DNA from: Mesorhizobium xinjiangense
Lineage (GTDB): Bacteria > Pseudomonadota > Alphaproteobacteria > Rhizobiales > Rhizobiaceae
Direction of reading: 5' to 3'
Length of the DNA: 64,000 nucleotides
NCBI RefSeq assembly: GCF_009749525.1
Contig: NZ_WOAC01000002.1
Location: forward strand, 310,001-374,000
Under the pieces are notes generated by a model. The model was not told the DNA's origin. It searched no databases and worked only from the letters and a program-made list of their open reading frames with translations. Position numbers and translations under genes: made by a program. The first letter of the stretch is position 1. Each line of letters opens with the position of its first letter. Below, in pieces: positions 8,103 through 13,212 of the stretch.

Positions 8103-8353
8103 CGCCTCAATGCTCCCTTGGCTTTCGCGATCGCGCGGCGCGCACAGAACACTGCGGTGTCGTCGCCGGCGTCCATCGCATGGGGAAGCAGCGATTCCGT
8201 CGCCTGGACGAGGCCGGCAAGGATTTCGCGTTGCTCGGCAGGGCCACCGGGCTTGCGCTTGGCATTCCGCCAACTGGCCCGGCAATCCTCGCAGTTGCGA
8301 TAAGGGCTGCCATTCGATCGACCGCAGGTGGCGCAATGGGGAAAGGCCCTCAT
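8099..8353 (-). CDS. small zinc-finger-like phage protein
   Basis: An 84-residue protein. The start at 8353 overlaps the upstream stop as ATGA; an earlier Met at 8362 is possible. The N-terminus has H-C-A-T-C-G-R-S and N-C-E-D-C-R, two C-x2-C pairs about 13 residues apart, a compact zinc ribbon, followed by a basic K-R-K stretch and a long helix. This build is seen in small phage proteins that bind nucleic acid. No more specific function can be given. Confidence 0.68.
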   Translation of the reverse strand: MRAFPHCATCGRSNGSPYRNCEDCRASWRNAKRKPGGPAEQREILAGLVQATESLLPHAMDAGDDTAVFCARRAIAKAKGALRR

Positions 8354-8526
8354 GCCGGCCATCCCATGACGAGGCCGACGGCGAGGGCGGCGATCAGCAG
8401 GCAGATGAGCAGGGCGTCGATAATGCGCAGCCTGGTCGGTCGCGCGGCCGCCGGAACCTGTTCCTGCTCGGGCCAGTCATTGCCGCCGAAGCGGGCGGCC
8501 TCTTCGAAGCGCTTGTTGTCGTTCAT
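8350..8526 (-). CDS. 58-residue single-pass membrane protein
   Basis: Translating the minus strand from the ATG at 8526 gives M-N-D-N-K-R-F-E-E-A-A-R-F-G-G-N, a charged N-terminal 34 residues, then a hydrophobic helix of about 20 residues (I-I-D-A-L-L-I-C-L-L-I-A-A-L-A-V-G-L) and a short W-P-A end. It overlaps the genes on both sides by 4 bp. It is likely an inner-membrane protein with the N-terminus in the cytoplasm. Early phage membrane proteins of this size are often involved in exclusion or host takeover, but nothing in the sequence proves this. Confidence 0.6.
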   Translation of the reverse strand: MNDNKRFEEAARFGGNDWPEQEQVPAAARPTRLRIIDALLICLLIAALAVGLVMGWPA

Positions 8527-8606
8527 CCGGCCAGCCCTCCGAGCAGCTGGGCGATGCCAGCCACGAAGATGGCCATGGCGATGAACGATGCGAGGTCTTT
8601 AAACAT
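8523..8606 (-). CDS. 27-residue hydrophobic peptide, candidate leader of the leftward operon
   Basis: The ATG at 8606 opens a frame M-F-K-D-L-A-S-F-I-A-M-A-I-F-V-A-G, almost wholly a membrane helix, ending in a TGA that overlaps the next ATG. It is the first possible gene after the operator pair at 8645-8693. It has no clear ribosome-binding site; the overlap pattern and membrane-like content are the only support. It could be a small membrane effector or simply a leader that couples translation of the next gene. Confidence 0.4.
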   Translation of the reverse strand: MFKDLASFIAMAIFVAGIAQLLGGLAG

Positions 8607-8644
8607 ATCCAGACATCCATTCCGCGTATCGATTGGCGAAGGAT

Positions 8645-8693
8645 ATCGGGAAAAATACCGATTATCAATATGGGAGCCGGGAAAAAAACCGAA
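8645..8693. promoter_or_regulatory. left operator pair (OL) of the prophage repressor
   Basis: Two copies of one palindromic motif, CGG-N8-CCG with an A-rich centre: ATCGGGAAAAATACCGAT at 8645-8662 and CCGGGAAAAAAACCGAA at 8677-8693, 32 bp apart. The same motif occurs three times next to the repressor gene at 9918-9993. The position upstream of the leftward operon makes this the likely PL operator. Confidence 0.7.
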
Positions 8694-8761
8694 GGAATAA
8701 AGGCAGATCTATCACCCGGTCCGACGCGCAGCGATGTTCAGACCGATTGTTGGATATCTCT

Positions 8762-9061
8762 CTAGCGCTGCCTGGACTTGCCGGATGTAGCGCGGCGAGG
8801 GCGCTTTGGCTGGCGCTTCTGCAGGATCTCGACTGCGTCGGTGATGAGCTTGATCATCTTTACGCGGTCGGCCGCGTCGAGATCGCTGAGGATCGGCCGA
8901 AACACTTCCGCCAGCTGCATGGCCGGGTCGGGCTCGAGCGAACGATCGAGCCTCTCGACGATTTCCGAATTAAGGCTGCTCTCGCCCTTCACCTCAAGGA
9001 GCCTCGCCTTGATCTCTGGTGGCAATCGCAGATGGAAACTCGGGTTCTCGGGCTGAGACAT
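8762..9061 (-). CDS. Arc-family ribbon-helix-helix DNA-binding protein
   Basis: A 99-residue protein whose first 50 residues match the Arc/MetJ ribbon-helix-helix pattern: a strand (P-S-F-H-L-R-L-P), P-P-E-I-K-A-R-L-L-E-V as helix 1, and S-S-L-N-S-E-I-V-E-R-L as helix 2. The C-terminal half is helical and ends in a basic tail. Arc-like proteins bind palindromic operators as dimers of dimers; palindromes lie directly upstream of this gene (9079-9101, 9127-9138). In P22 the equivalent repressor controls ant and immunity genes, so a regulatory role in the lysis-lysogeny region is likely here. Confidence 0.85.
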   Translation of the reverse strand: MSQPENPSFHLRLPPEIKARLLEVKGESSLNSEIVERLDRSLEPDPAMQLAEVFRPILSDLDAADRVKMIKLITDAVEILQKRQPKRPRRATSGKSRQR

Positions 9062-9078
9062 GCCCGACTTATGGCCGA

Positions 9079-9138
9079 AACGATTGCCATGCGAAATCGT
9101 TCCAGAGTCATGGCTAATGCTTTGAAAATGGTACCATT
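9079..9138. promoter_or_regulatory. candidate operators of the Arc-like gene
   Basis: Two palindromes upstream of the Arc-like start: AACGATT (9079-9085) with AATCGTT (9095-9101), and the perfect 12-bp AATGGTACCATT (9127-9138). The spacing of 18 to 77 bp from the start codon suits autoregulation. Confidence 0.45.
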
Positions 9139-9170
9139 GTCACCGCTATTCACAGCATATCAGCAAATGA

Positions 9171-9187
9171 CAATTTTCCTAAAATTG
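9171..9187. promoter_or_regulatory. palindrome in the AT-rich divergent region
   Basis: CAATTTTCCTAAAATTG, a perfect 7-bp inverted repeat with 3-bp spacer, in the region between the minus-strand Arc gene and the plus-strand gene at 9313. It could be an operator or part of a promoter; no function is shown. Confidence 0.35.
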
Positions 9188-9312
9188 GACAGTCAGGATC
9201 GCTTGTCCCACACTGCAAAGGCGGCCGTGGTGGGCCGCATTTGTGTGTAAGTGATCCGATTTCGTGCTGTGGGAGGGCGAATGAGGGGCGGATTGGTAAA
9301 GGGTTACGCAAT

Positions 9313-9579
9313 ATGCAGGCGATGGGCAGGGCAGGCGAAATATCGGATGGAATCGAGGAGCTTATCGAAGGGAGGGTGATCAGCCGCCGAGGGCTTCTTG
9401 GCGGCATGGCAGCGGCTGCAGTACCGGCCAGTGTGGAGGAGATGCTGTCGCTGGAGGAGAGAGTCGAACTCGCAGCAGAAGTTCTGGCGATGTCGATGAA
9501 GGCATTGCACGGCGGCGAATGTATCGTGCGTGTCAGCCATGAGCACGGCTACGTGGCTGTCGCCCGCGACTTCTCGTAG
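9313..9579 (+). CDS. possible small phage protein of unknown function
   Basis: An 88-residue open frame, M-Q-A-M-G-R-A-G-E, with alternating acidic helices and a hydrophobic G-G-M-A-A-A-A-V-P segment, ending in V-A-V-A-R-D-F-S. It is on the plus strand between two minus-strand regulators and overlaps the 3' end of the repressor gene by 31 bp. It has no recognised domain. Composition looks protein-like, but the unusual orientation leaves doubt whether it is expressed. If real it would be transcribed toward the repressor and could oppose it by antisense as well as by product. Confidence 0.4.
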   Translation: MQAMGRAGEISDGIEELIEGRVISRRGLLGGMAAAAVPASVEEMLSLEERVELAAEVLAMSMKALHGGECIVRVSHEHGYVAVARDFS

Positions 9580-9917
9580 TTGGACAGCAGAAACTCTGCA
9601 TAGTCCTCGATCTGGGCGCGAACTTCGGGCGAAGCGTTAGCCGCCCGAAGGAGTAGCTGCTGGATCTTCTGCGACTCTTTGGGAACAACCTCCGGGCCGC
9701 ATTCTTCAAGCAGCCAGGACGCTGTTGTCTGCAGGATTGGCGCAAGCGCTACGAGCGTACGGGTCGAGACACCGCGGTCATTCGAGCCTGCCTTCACGGT
9801 GCGTCGAATGTCACGGATCGCGGAGTTGCTGAGGCCAGCCTGTTTGGCAGCTGCGGACTCGGTCAGTCCGACGGCTTCGAGCCGTGCGTCTATGCGCGCA
9901 AGGATATCTTTCAACAT
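9549..9917 (-). CDS. prophage repressor, XRE-type HTH
   Basis: A 122-residue DNA-binding protein. Residues about 1-55 contain the helix-turn-helix (L-T-E-S-A-A-A-K-Q-A-G-L-S-N-S-A-I-R-D-I-R-R in two blocks), followed by a helical C-terminus that probably dimerises. There is no LexA-type Ala-Gly cleavage and Ser/Lys peptidase domain, so induction is unlikely to be by RecA-stimulated self-cleavage. The start at 9917 is chosen for a GGAGA upstream; a Met at 9974 lies in frame but lacks a ribosome-binding site and overlaps operators. Three operator copies flank the start, implying autoregulation. Confidence 0.82.
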   Translation of the reverse strand: MLKDILARIDARLEAVGLTESAAAKQAGLSNSAIRDIRRTVKAGSNDRGVSTRTLVALAPILQTTASWLLEECGPEVVPKESQKIQQLLLRAANASPEVRAQIEDYAEFLLSNYEKSRATAT

Positions 9918-9993
9918 TTCGGGATTTTCTCCGAGAGCCGCGCATTTGGGTATCGGGAAGATGACCGTTGACATGTTCGGGAAAATAACCGAA
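9918..9993. promoter_or_regulatory. right operator cluster (OR), three sites
   Basis: Three copies of the CGG-N8-CCG palindrome: TTCGGGATTTTCTCCGAG (9918-9935), ATCGGGAAGATGACCGTT (9952-9969) and TTCGGGAAAATAACCGAA (9976-9993, perfect 5-bp arms). They lie between the repressor start and the first rightward gene, spaced 34 and 24 bp. This mirrors the three-site operators of lambdoid phages. The leftmost copy overlaps the repressor's own translation start region. Confidence 0.72.
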
Positions 9994-10004
9994 TGTTCGC
10001 GGCC

Positions 10005-10247
10005 ATGATCGGTATTCCTGACCTTCTGGCCGTCACCGGCGAATATATCCGCGTCACCCAGATCAAGGAGGTGACGCTGAGCTTTCGCGTATTCGGCGAC
10101 AGCAAGAAGCTGAAGATGCTTCGCGAAGGCGCGGACATCACCCTGGGCAAGTTTAACGCGGCACTCCTGTGGCTCTCGACCAATTGGCCGGAGGGTGCGG
10201 AATGGCCGCGCGATGTGCCGCGGCCCATCGCGGAGGCCGCCGAATGA
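10005..10247 (+). CDS. first gene of the rightward early operon, unknown function
   Basis: An 80-residue protein starting M-I-G-I-P-D-L-L-A-V (10005); an in-frame ATG at 9993 overlaps the operator and is less likely. The N-terminal half reads like a small beta sheet (Y-I-R-V-T-Q-I, T-L-S-F-R-V-F), and the rest is a short helix with W-P-E-G. It occupies the cro position, directly under the OR sites, but no helix-turn-helix is visible, so calling it Cro would be unfounded. A 4-bp overlap couples it to the next gene. Confidence 0.65.
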   Translation: MIGIPDLLAVTGEYIRVTQIKEVTLSFRVFGDSKKLKMLREGADITLGKFNAALLWLSTNWPEGAEWPRDVPRPIAEAAE

Positions 10248-10732
10248 CGTTTTCTCCGAAACCTCCCAAGCGCGGTGTCATGCCCGCGCCAACTGCCGGC
10301 CCGGGTGTACCCGCCACCCCGAAGCCCGGGCCGGCATTTTCTGTTTGTCCCCATGGCGATCGGGCCTTCGCCCGGCGCCGTGAAGCAGTCGACGACGACC
10401 GGGGCCCAGTCGGGGCCACGGGTGCCCGGCGTCGTCGGCTGCGTCTGCCGCTCGAGCTCTCCGACGACGTGTCGGTGCTGCTCGCGGTCGTCGCTGCGCA
10501 TGACCGTATCAGCCAGGCCGAGTTCGTTGCGCGCGCCGTTGTCGTTCGCGCCGAGGCGATCGGTATCACCAATCTCGCATTGCAGGGTGGAGAAGCAGCA
10601 TCTCGTCTGGCTCATAACCAGAAGATCGCCGGTGCAAATCCGGCCCCTGCAACCACCCACAACCCTGAGAGCGAGAAGGGGCCGGAGGGCGTGCCGCGTG
10701 GCGCCCTCCGGTCGCCGCCCAAGCCGCCGTAG
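10244..10732 (+). CDS. possible protein whose 3' part overlaps a tRNA gene
   Basis: An open frame of 162 codons with high third-position GC, coupled to the upstream gene by ATGA. The N-terminal 35 residues are Pro-rich and encode both arms of a perfect GC hairpin (10295-10335). Residues about 65-108 (L-P-L-E-L-S-D-D-V, then I-S-Q-A-E-F-V-A-R-A-V-V) look like a ribbon-helix-helix. From codon 113 the frame runs through a complete tRNA(CAT), so the C-terminal 50 residues are probably not selected as protein. The true gene may be shorter or may have been interrupted by tRNA capture. Confidence 0.4.
   Translation: MTFSPKPPKRGVMPAPTAGPGVPATPKPGPAFSVCPHGDRAFARRREAVDDDRGPVGATGARRRRLRLPLELSDDVSVLLAVVAAHDRISQAEFVARAVVVRAEAIGITNLALQGGEAASRLAHNQKIAGANPAPATTHNPESEKGPEGVPRGALRSPPKPP
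10295..10335 (+). terminator. perfect 11-bp GC hairpin, terminator-like
   Basis: GCCGGCCCGGG (10295-10305) and CCCGGGCCGGC (10325-10335) are exact inverted repeats with a 19-nt loop, followed by ATTTTCTGTTT. It would stop early rightward transcription soon after the promoter, a typical site for antitermination control. It sits within the preceding open frame. Confidence 0.5.
10581..10655 (+). tRNA. phage tRNA with CAT anticodon, initiator-like
   Basis: A full cloverleaf with CCA: acceptor TGCAGGG/CCCTGCA (7 pairs), D-stem GAGA/TCTC, anticodon stem TCTGG/CCAGA with loop CTCATAA, 5-nt variable loop, T-stem GCCGG/CCGGC with loop TGCAAAT. The layout, including a weak U1-A72 pair, resembles the initiator-like tRNAs found in many phages. 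Oddities: a shortened D-loop without the usual GG, G instead of T at position 55, and no run of three G-C pairs in the anticodon stem. Elongator Met or Ile2 cannot be excluded. Confidence 0.8.
10682..10711. other. perfect hairpin after the phage tRNA
   Basis: CCGGAGGGCG (10682-10691) and CGCCCTCCGG (10702-10711) pair exactly with a 10-nt loop, 26 nt after the tRNA CCA end. No T-run follows, so it is more likely a processing or stability element than a terminator. Confidence 0.4.
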
Positions 10733-10806
10733 GTCATGTGAATTGCGGGCCGTCTGTTCGTTCTTCGTCATGCCCGCACTCTGAACACAACCAGCCTTTC
10801 CCGCCA

Positions 10807-10831
10807 CGGGAAACGACGCCGGGGTTTCCCG
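10807..10831. promoter_or_regulatory. inverted repeat upstream of the early operon
   Basis: CGGGAAAC (10807-10814) and GTTTCCCG (10824-10831), with a third half-site GCGGGAAC just after. It lies 36 bp before the gene at 10868. It shares the CGGGAAA core with the repressor operators but has a different spacing, so it may bind another factor or form an RNA hairpin. Confidence 0.35.
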
Positions 10832-10867
10832 GTGCGGGAACCTTTTTGCACCCTGACGGAGGTCGCA

Positions 10868-11368
10868 ATGTCTCATTTCGGCGATGCCTGGTTTCACCGG
10901 CTCAAGGCCGCCCAGCGCGATCTGATCAAGATGGCCGGCGGCATCGAGCGCACGGCCGAGCTCACCAGCTTCTCCAAATCCGAGGTCGGGCGCTGGAACT
11001 TGGCCGGCGAGGGGCAGCTCATGCCGCTTGCCGCCGTCTTCGCGCTGGAGATGGAGGTCGGTGTGCCGATCGTCACCTCGGCCATGGCCGGATTGCAGGG
11101 CAGGCGGCTTTCCGATCCGGCGGAGGATGAGGCACGCGTCGGCGACGTGCTGGCGCGCTTTTCCGACGCGGCCCGCCAGTCTGCCGATCTCACAGCTGCC
11201 GGCGCCCTGGCGCTTGCCGACGGCAAGATCACGCCGGCGGAGGCCTCCGAGATCGATCGCGCGGCAAGCCGGCTGCAGCAATCGATCGTCGACCTGCGCA
11301 ACGCACTCGCCGGCACGAAGGCTGCGGGCGGCTTCTCGGTGGTCGATGGAGGGCGGGCCAATGGTTGA
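10868..11368 (+). CDS. early phage protein with HTH-like N-terminus
   Basis: A 166-residue protein. The start at 10868 has a GGAGG site 8 bp upstream. Residues about 8-50 (A-A-Q-R-D-L-I-K-M-A-G-G-I-E-R-T-A-E-L and S-K-S-E-V-G-R-W) look like a degenerate helix-turn-helix in the style of CII or Cro-like regulators. The rest is helical, with a long Ala-rich amphipathic region toward the C-terminus. It is the first gene after the tRNA and hairpin block, in the place where lambdoid phages have cII or the start of replication genes. A regulator of the rightward operon is the best guess. Confidence 0.65.
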   Translation: MSHFGDAWFHRLKAAQRDLIKMAGGIERTAELTSFSKSEVGRWNLAGEGQLMPLAAVFALEMEVGVPIVTSAMAGLQGRRLSDPAEDEARVGDVLARFSDAARQSADLTAAGALALADGKITPAEASEIDRAASRLQQSIVDLRNALAGTKAAGGFSVVDGGRANG

Positions 11369-11616
11369 TCCGCATGCGACCTATGACGCGGCGTGCCGGC
11401 ACGTGTCGCTTGCCGAGCTCGAATGGGCACGACTGCCGCTTCCCGGTCGGGGCGTCGGATGCGGCGGTTGGCCGGCACCTCTTTTGCGGCAATCCCGCCG
11501 CGCCGGGATCCTCCTATTGCGCGCACCATGCCGAGCGTTCGGTGGGCGAGGGCACGCGCGGCGAGCAGCAGGCAGCGAAAACGCTGGAGGTTCTCGGCCG
11601 GGAGAGGGCGGCGTGA
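11361..11616 (+). CDS. GcrA C-terminal-like protein with an apparent frameshift
   Basis: Frame 2 (from ATG 11365) carries D-C-R-F-P-V-G, then L-F-C-G-N-P-A and S-S-Y-C-A-H-H, the cysteine/histidine motif at the C-terminus of the cell-cycle regulator GcrA. The preceding frame, from ATG 11361, reads V-S-L-A-E-L-E-W, the sort of sequence expected just before that motif. The two join if one G of GGG at 11425-11427 is removed. So this is either a frameshift mutation, a sequencing slip or a recoding site; otherwise the 83-codon product from 11365 is made alone. GcrA proteins bind methylated promoters with sigma70; here methylase genes follow closely. Confidence 0.6.
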
Positions 11617-11723
11617 ACCGCTACATCCTCGCCCTCGTCGTTTATCCCGCCATGGTCGCCGCCGTTGGCGCGGTGCTGGCGATCGTTTTCCCATGGCATG
11701 CGCTTCCCGGGAGGCCCTGGTGA
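11613..11723 (+). CDS. 36-residue single-pass membrane protein
   Basis: A GTG start at 11613 overlaps the upstream TGA (GTGA). The product [20 protein letters not shown] is mostly one hydrophobic helix with a short polar tail ([11 protein letters not shown]). The stop overlaps the ATG of the GapR-like gene as TGATG. It is too short for a family call, but the tight coupling on both sides argues it is translated. Confidence 0.45.
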   Translation: MNRYILALVVYPAMVAAVGAVLAIVFPWHALPGRPW

Positions 11724-12058
11724 TGGCTGACGATCAGGCATACGACCCCTATGCGCCGCGCGGGCCGGCGCGCGAGCGACCCGGCGCCAAACTGAAGGAC
11801 GATGAAGGCGAGGCGAGCGGGCCGCAGACAATCGCGGCCGGGCAGCTGCGCGCCTTCATCGAGCGGGTCGAGCGCGTGCAGGAAGACATCGACGAGCTGA
11901 CAGACGATCGGAAGGAGATATACGCCGAGGCGAAGTCCACGGGCTTCGACACCAAGGCCATTCGCACCATCGTCAAGCTGCGCAAGATGGACCAGGGCGA
12001 ACGGCAGGAAGCCGAGGCGATCATCGATCTCTACAAGCATGCGCTCGGGATGGATTGA
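11723..12058 (+). CDS. GapR-like (DUF2312) nucleoid-associated protein
   Basis: A 111-residue protein. The first 38 residues are a variable acidic leader; residues about 39-111 match DUF2312/Gap[15 protein letters not shown] followed by a coiled coil ([18 protein letters not shown]), G-F-D-T-K-A-I-R and L-R-K, ending L-Y-K-H-A-L-G-M. In Caulobacter GapR clamps overtwisted AT-rich DNA ahead of replication and transcription. A phage copy could aid phage DNA replication or displace the host protein. It lies directly before the methylase genes, with TGATG coupling. Confidence 0.88.
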   Translation: MADDQAYDPYAPRGPARERPGAKLKDDEGEASGPQTIAAGQLRAFIERVERVQEDIDELTDDRKEIYAEAKSTGFDTKAIRTIVKLRKMDQGERQEAEAIIDLYKHALGMD

Positions 12059-13212
12059 TGGGGACGTATCAGCTCCTCCCGCCGCTTTCGGCCGAAGACT
12101 ACGCCGCGCTCGAGGCGTCGATCGTCGAGCACGGCGTGCTCGTGCCCGTCGAGTATGACGAGGACGGCAATATTCTCGACGGCCATCACCGCGTGCAGGT
12201 GTGCGAAAGCCTCGGCCTGGTCGACTGGCCGCGCTTCGTGCGCAAAGGGCTGGACGAGGCGGAAAAGCGGACCCTGGCGCGCGAGCTCAATGTTTCGCGC
12301 CGGCACCTGACCAGCGCGCAAAAGCGCGAGCTGATCGAGGGGCAGCTTCGCGACACGCCTTCGATCTCGTCGCGCGCAATCGCTGCCATGCTGGGCGTCG
12401 ACGACAAGACGGTTTCCAAGGTGCGCCGGCAGCTCGTCGATGCTGCGGAAATTCCGCACCACGACGAAGTGGAGGGCCGCGACGGAGTCAGGCAGCCGGC
12501 CAGCAAGCCGATCCGCACGGCCTATCTGCCGGATCCGGACAACCGGCGCGAGCTGATGAAGGTGGCGAAGGATCTGCGCTCCGAGCAGCAGCATGCGCGC
12601 CACCAGGTTCGCCTTGCCCATATGGACATGGTCGCCGAGCGCGGCCGGGCTAATGCGCCGGGCAAGCTCGACCGCGCCTATCCCGTCTATTACGCCGACC
12701 CGCCGTGGAAGTTCGGCGTGCGCTCGGAGGTGACTGGGCGCGAGAAGAGCGCCGAAAACCACTATCCCACCATGACGACCGACGAGATCGTCGAACTGAT
12801 GGCCGGGCTGATTGCCGGCGACAATCCCGCGGTGCTTTTCCTTTGGGCGACCAACCCGATGCTGCCCGACGCGCTGCGTGTCATGGAGGCCTGCGGCTTT
12901 GCCTATGTGCATCACTGGATCTGGGACAAGGAAGACATCGGCAACGGCTATTGGGGCCGCGACCGGCACGAACTCTTGCTGATTGGCCGGCGCGGCGACG
13001 TGGCCGCGCCCTTGCCCGGCACGCAGCCCGAGACGGTCTACCGCGAGAAGAAGGGCCCACACTCGGCCAAGCCCGACTATTTCGCCGAAACGATCGAGCG
13101 GCTCTATCCGGGCATTGCGCGGCTGGAGCTCTTCGCCCGCCACGCGCGCCCGGGCTGGGATGTTTGGGGGTTTGAAGCCGGTGGTGACGCAACGGCGGAG
13201 GCAGCGCAATGA
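12058..13212 (+). CDS. ParB-like / MT-A70 adenine methyltransferase fusion
   Basis: A 384-residue two-domain protein. Residues 1-100 form a ParB/Srx N-terminal domain (Y-A-A-L-E-A-S-I-V-E-H-G-V-L-V-P-V, then I-L-D-G-H-H-R), followed by a HTH (I-S-S-R-A-I-A-A-M-L-G-V-D-D-K-T-V). Residues about 210-375 are an MT-A70 domain with the catalytic D-P-P-W at about 216 and L-F-L-W-A-T-N-P. It would put N6-methyl groups on adenine in DNA, guided by the ParB-like module. The start at 12058 overlaps the GapR stop (TGATG). This fusion occurs in phages and integrative elements; its target sequence is unknown. Confidence 0.9.
   Translation: MGTYQLLPPLSAEDYAALEASIVEHGVLVPVEYDEDGNILDGHHRVQVCESLGLVDWPRFVRKGLDEAEKRTLARELNVSRRHLTSAQKRELIEGQLRDTPSISSRAIAAMLGVDDKTVSKVRRQLVDAAEIPHHDEVEGRDGVRQPASKPIRTAYLPDPDNRRELMKVAKDLRSEQQHARHQVRLAHMDMVAERGRANAPGKLDRAYPVYYADPPWKFGVRSEVTGREKSAENHYPTMTTDEIVELMAGLIAGDNPAVLFLWATNPMLPDALRVMEACGFAYVHHWIWDKEDIGNGYWGRDRHELLLIGRRGDVAAPLPGTQPETVYREKKGPHSAKPDYFAETIERLYPGIARLELFARHARPGWDVWGFEAGGDATAEAAQ

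Noticed and set aside
9549-9974. A LexA/CI-type self-cleaving repressor
   Set aside because: The protein has no Ala-Gly cleavage site or Ser/Lys peptidase domain and is too short.
9993-10247. A Cro repressor in the first rightward gene
   Set aside because: It sits where Cro is expected, but no helix-turn-helix is visible.
11361-11723. One continuous 120-codon gene in the frame of 11361
   Set aside because: Its second half lacks any motif, while the other frame holds the GcrA-type Cys/His motif; a frameshift is the better reading.
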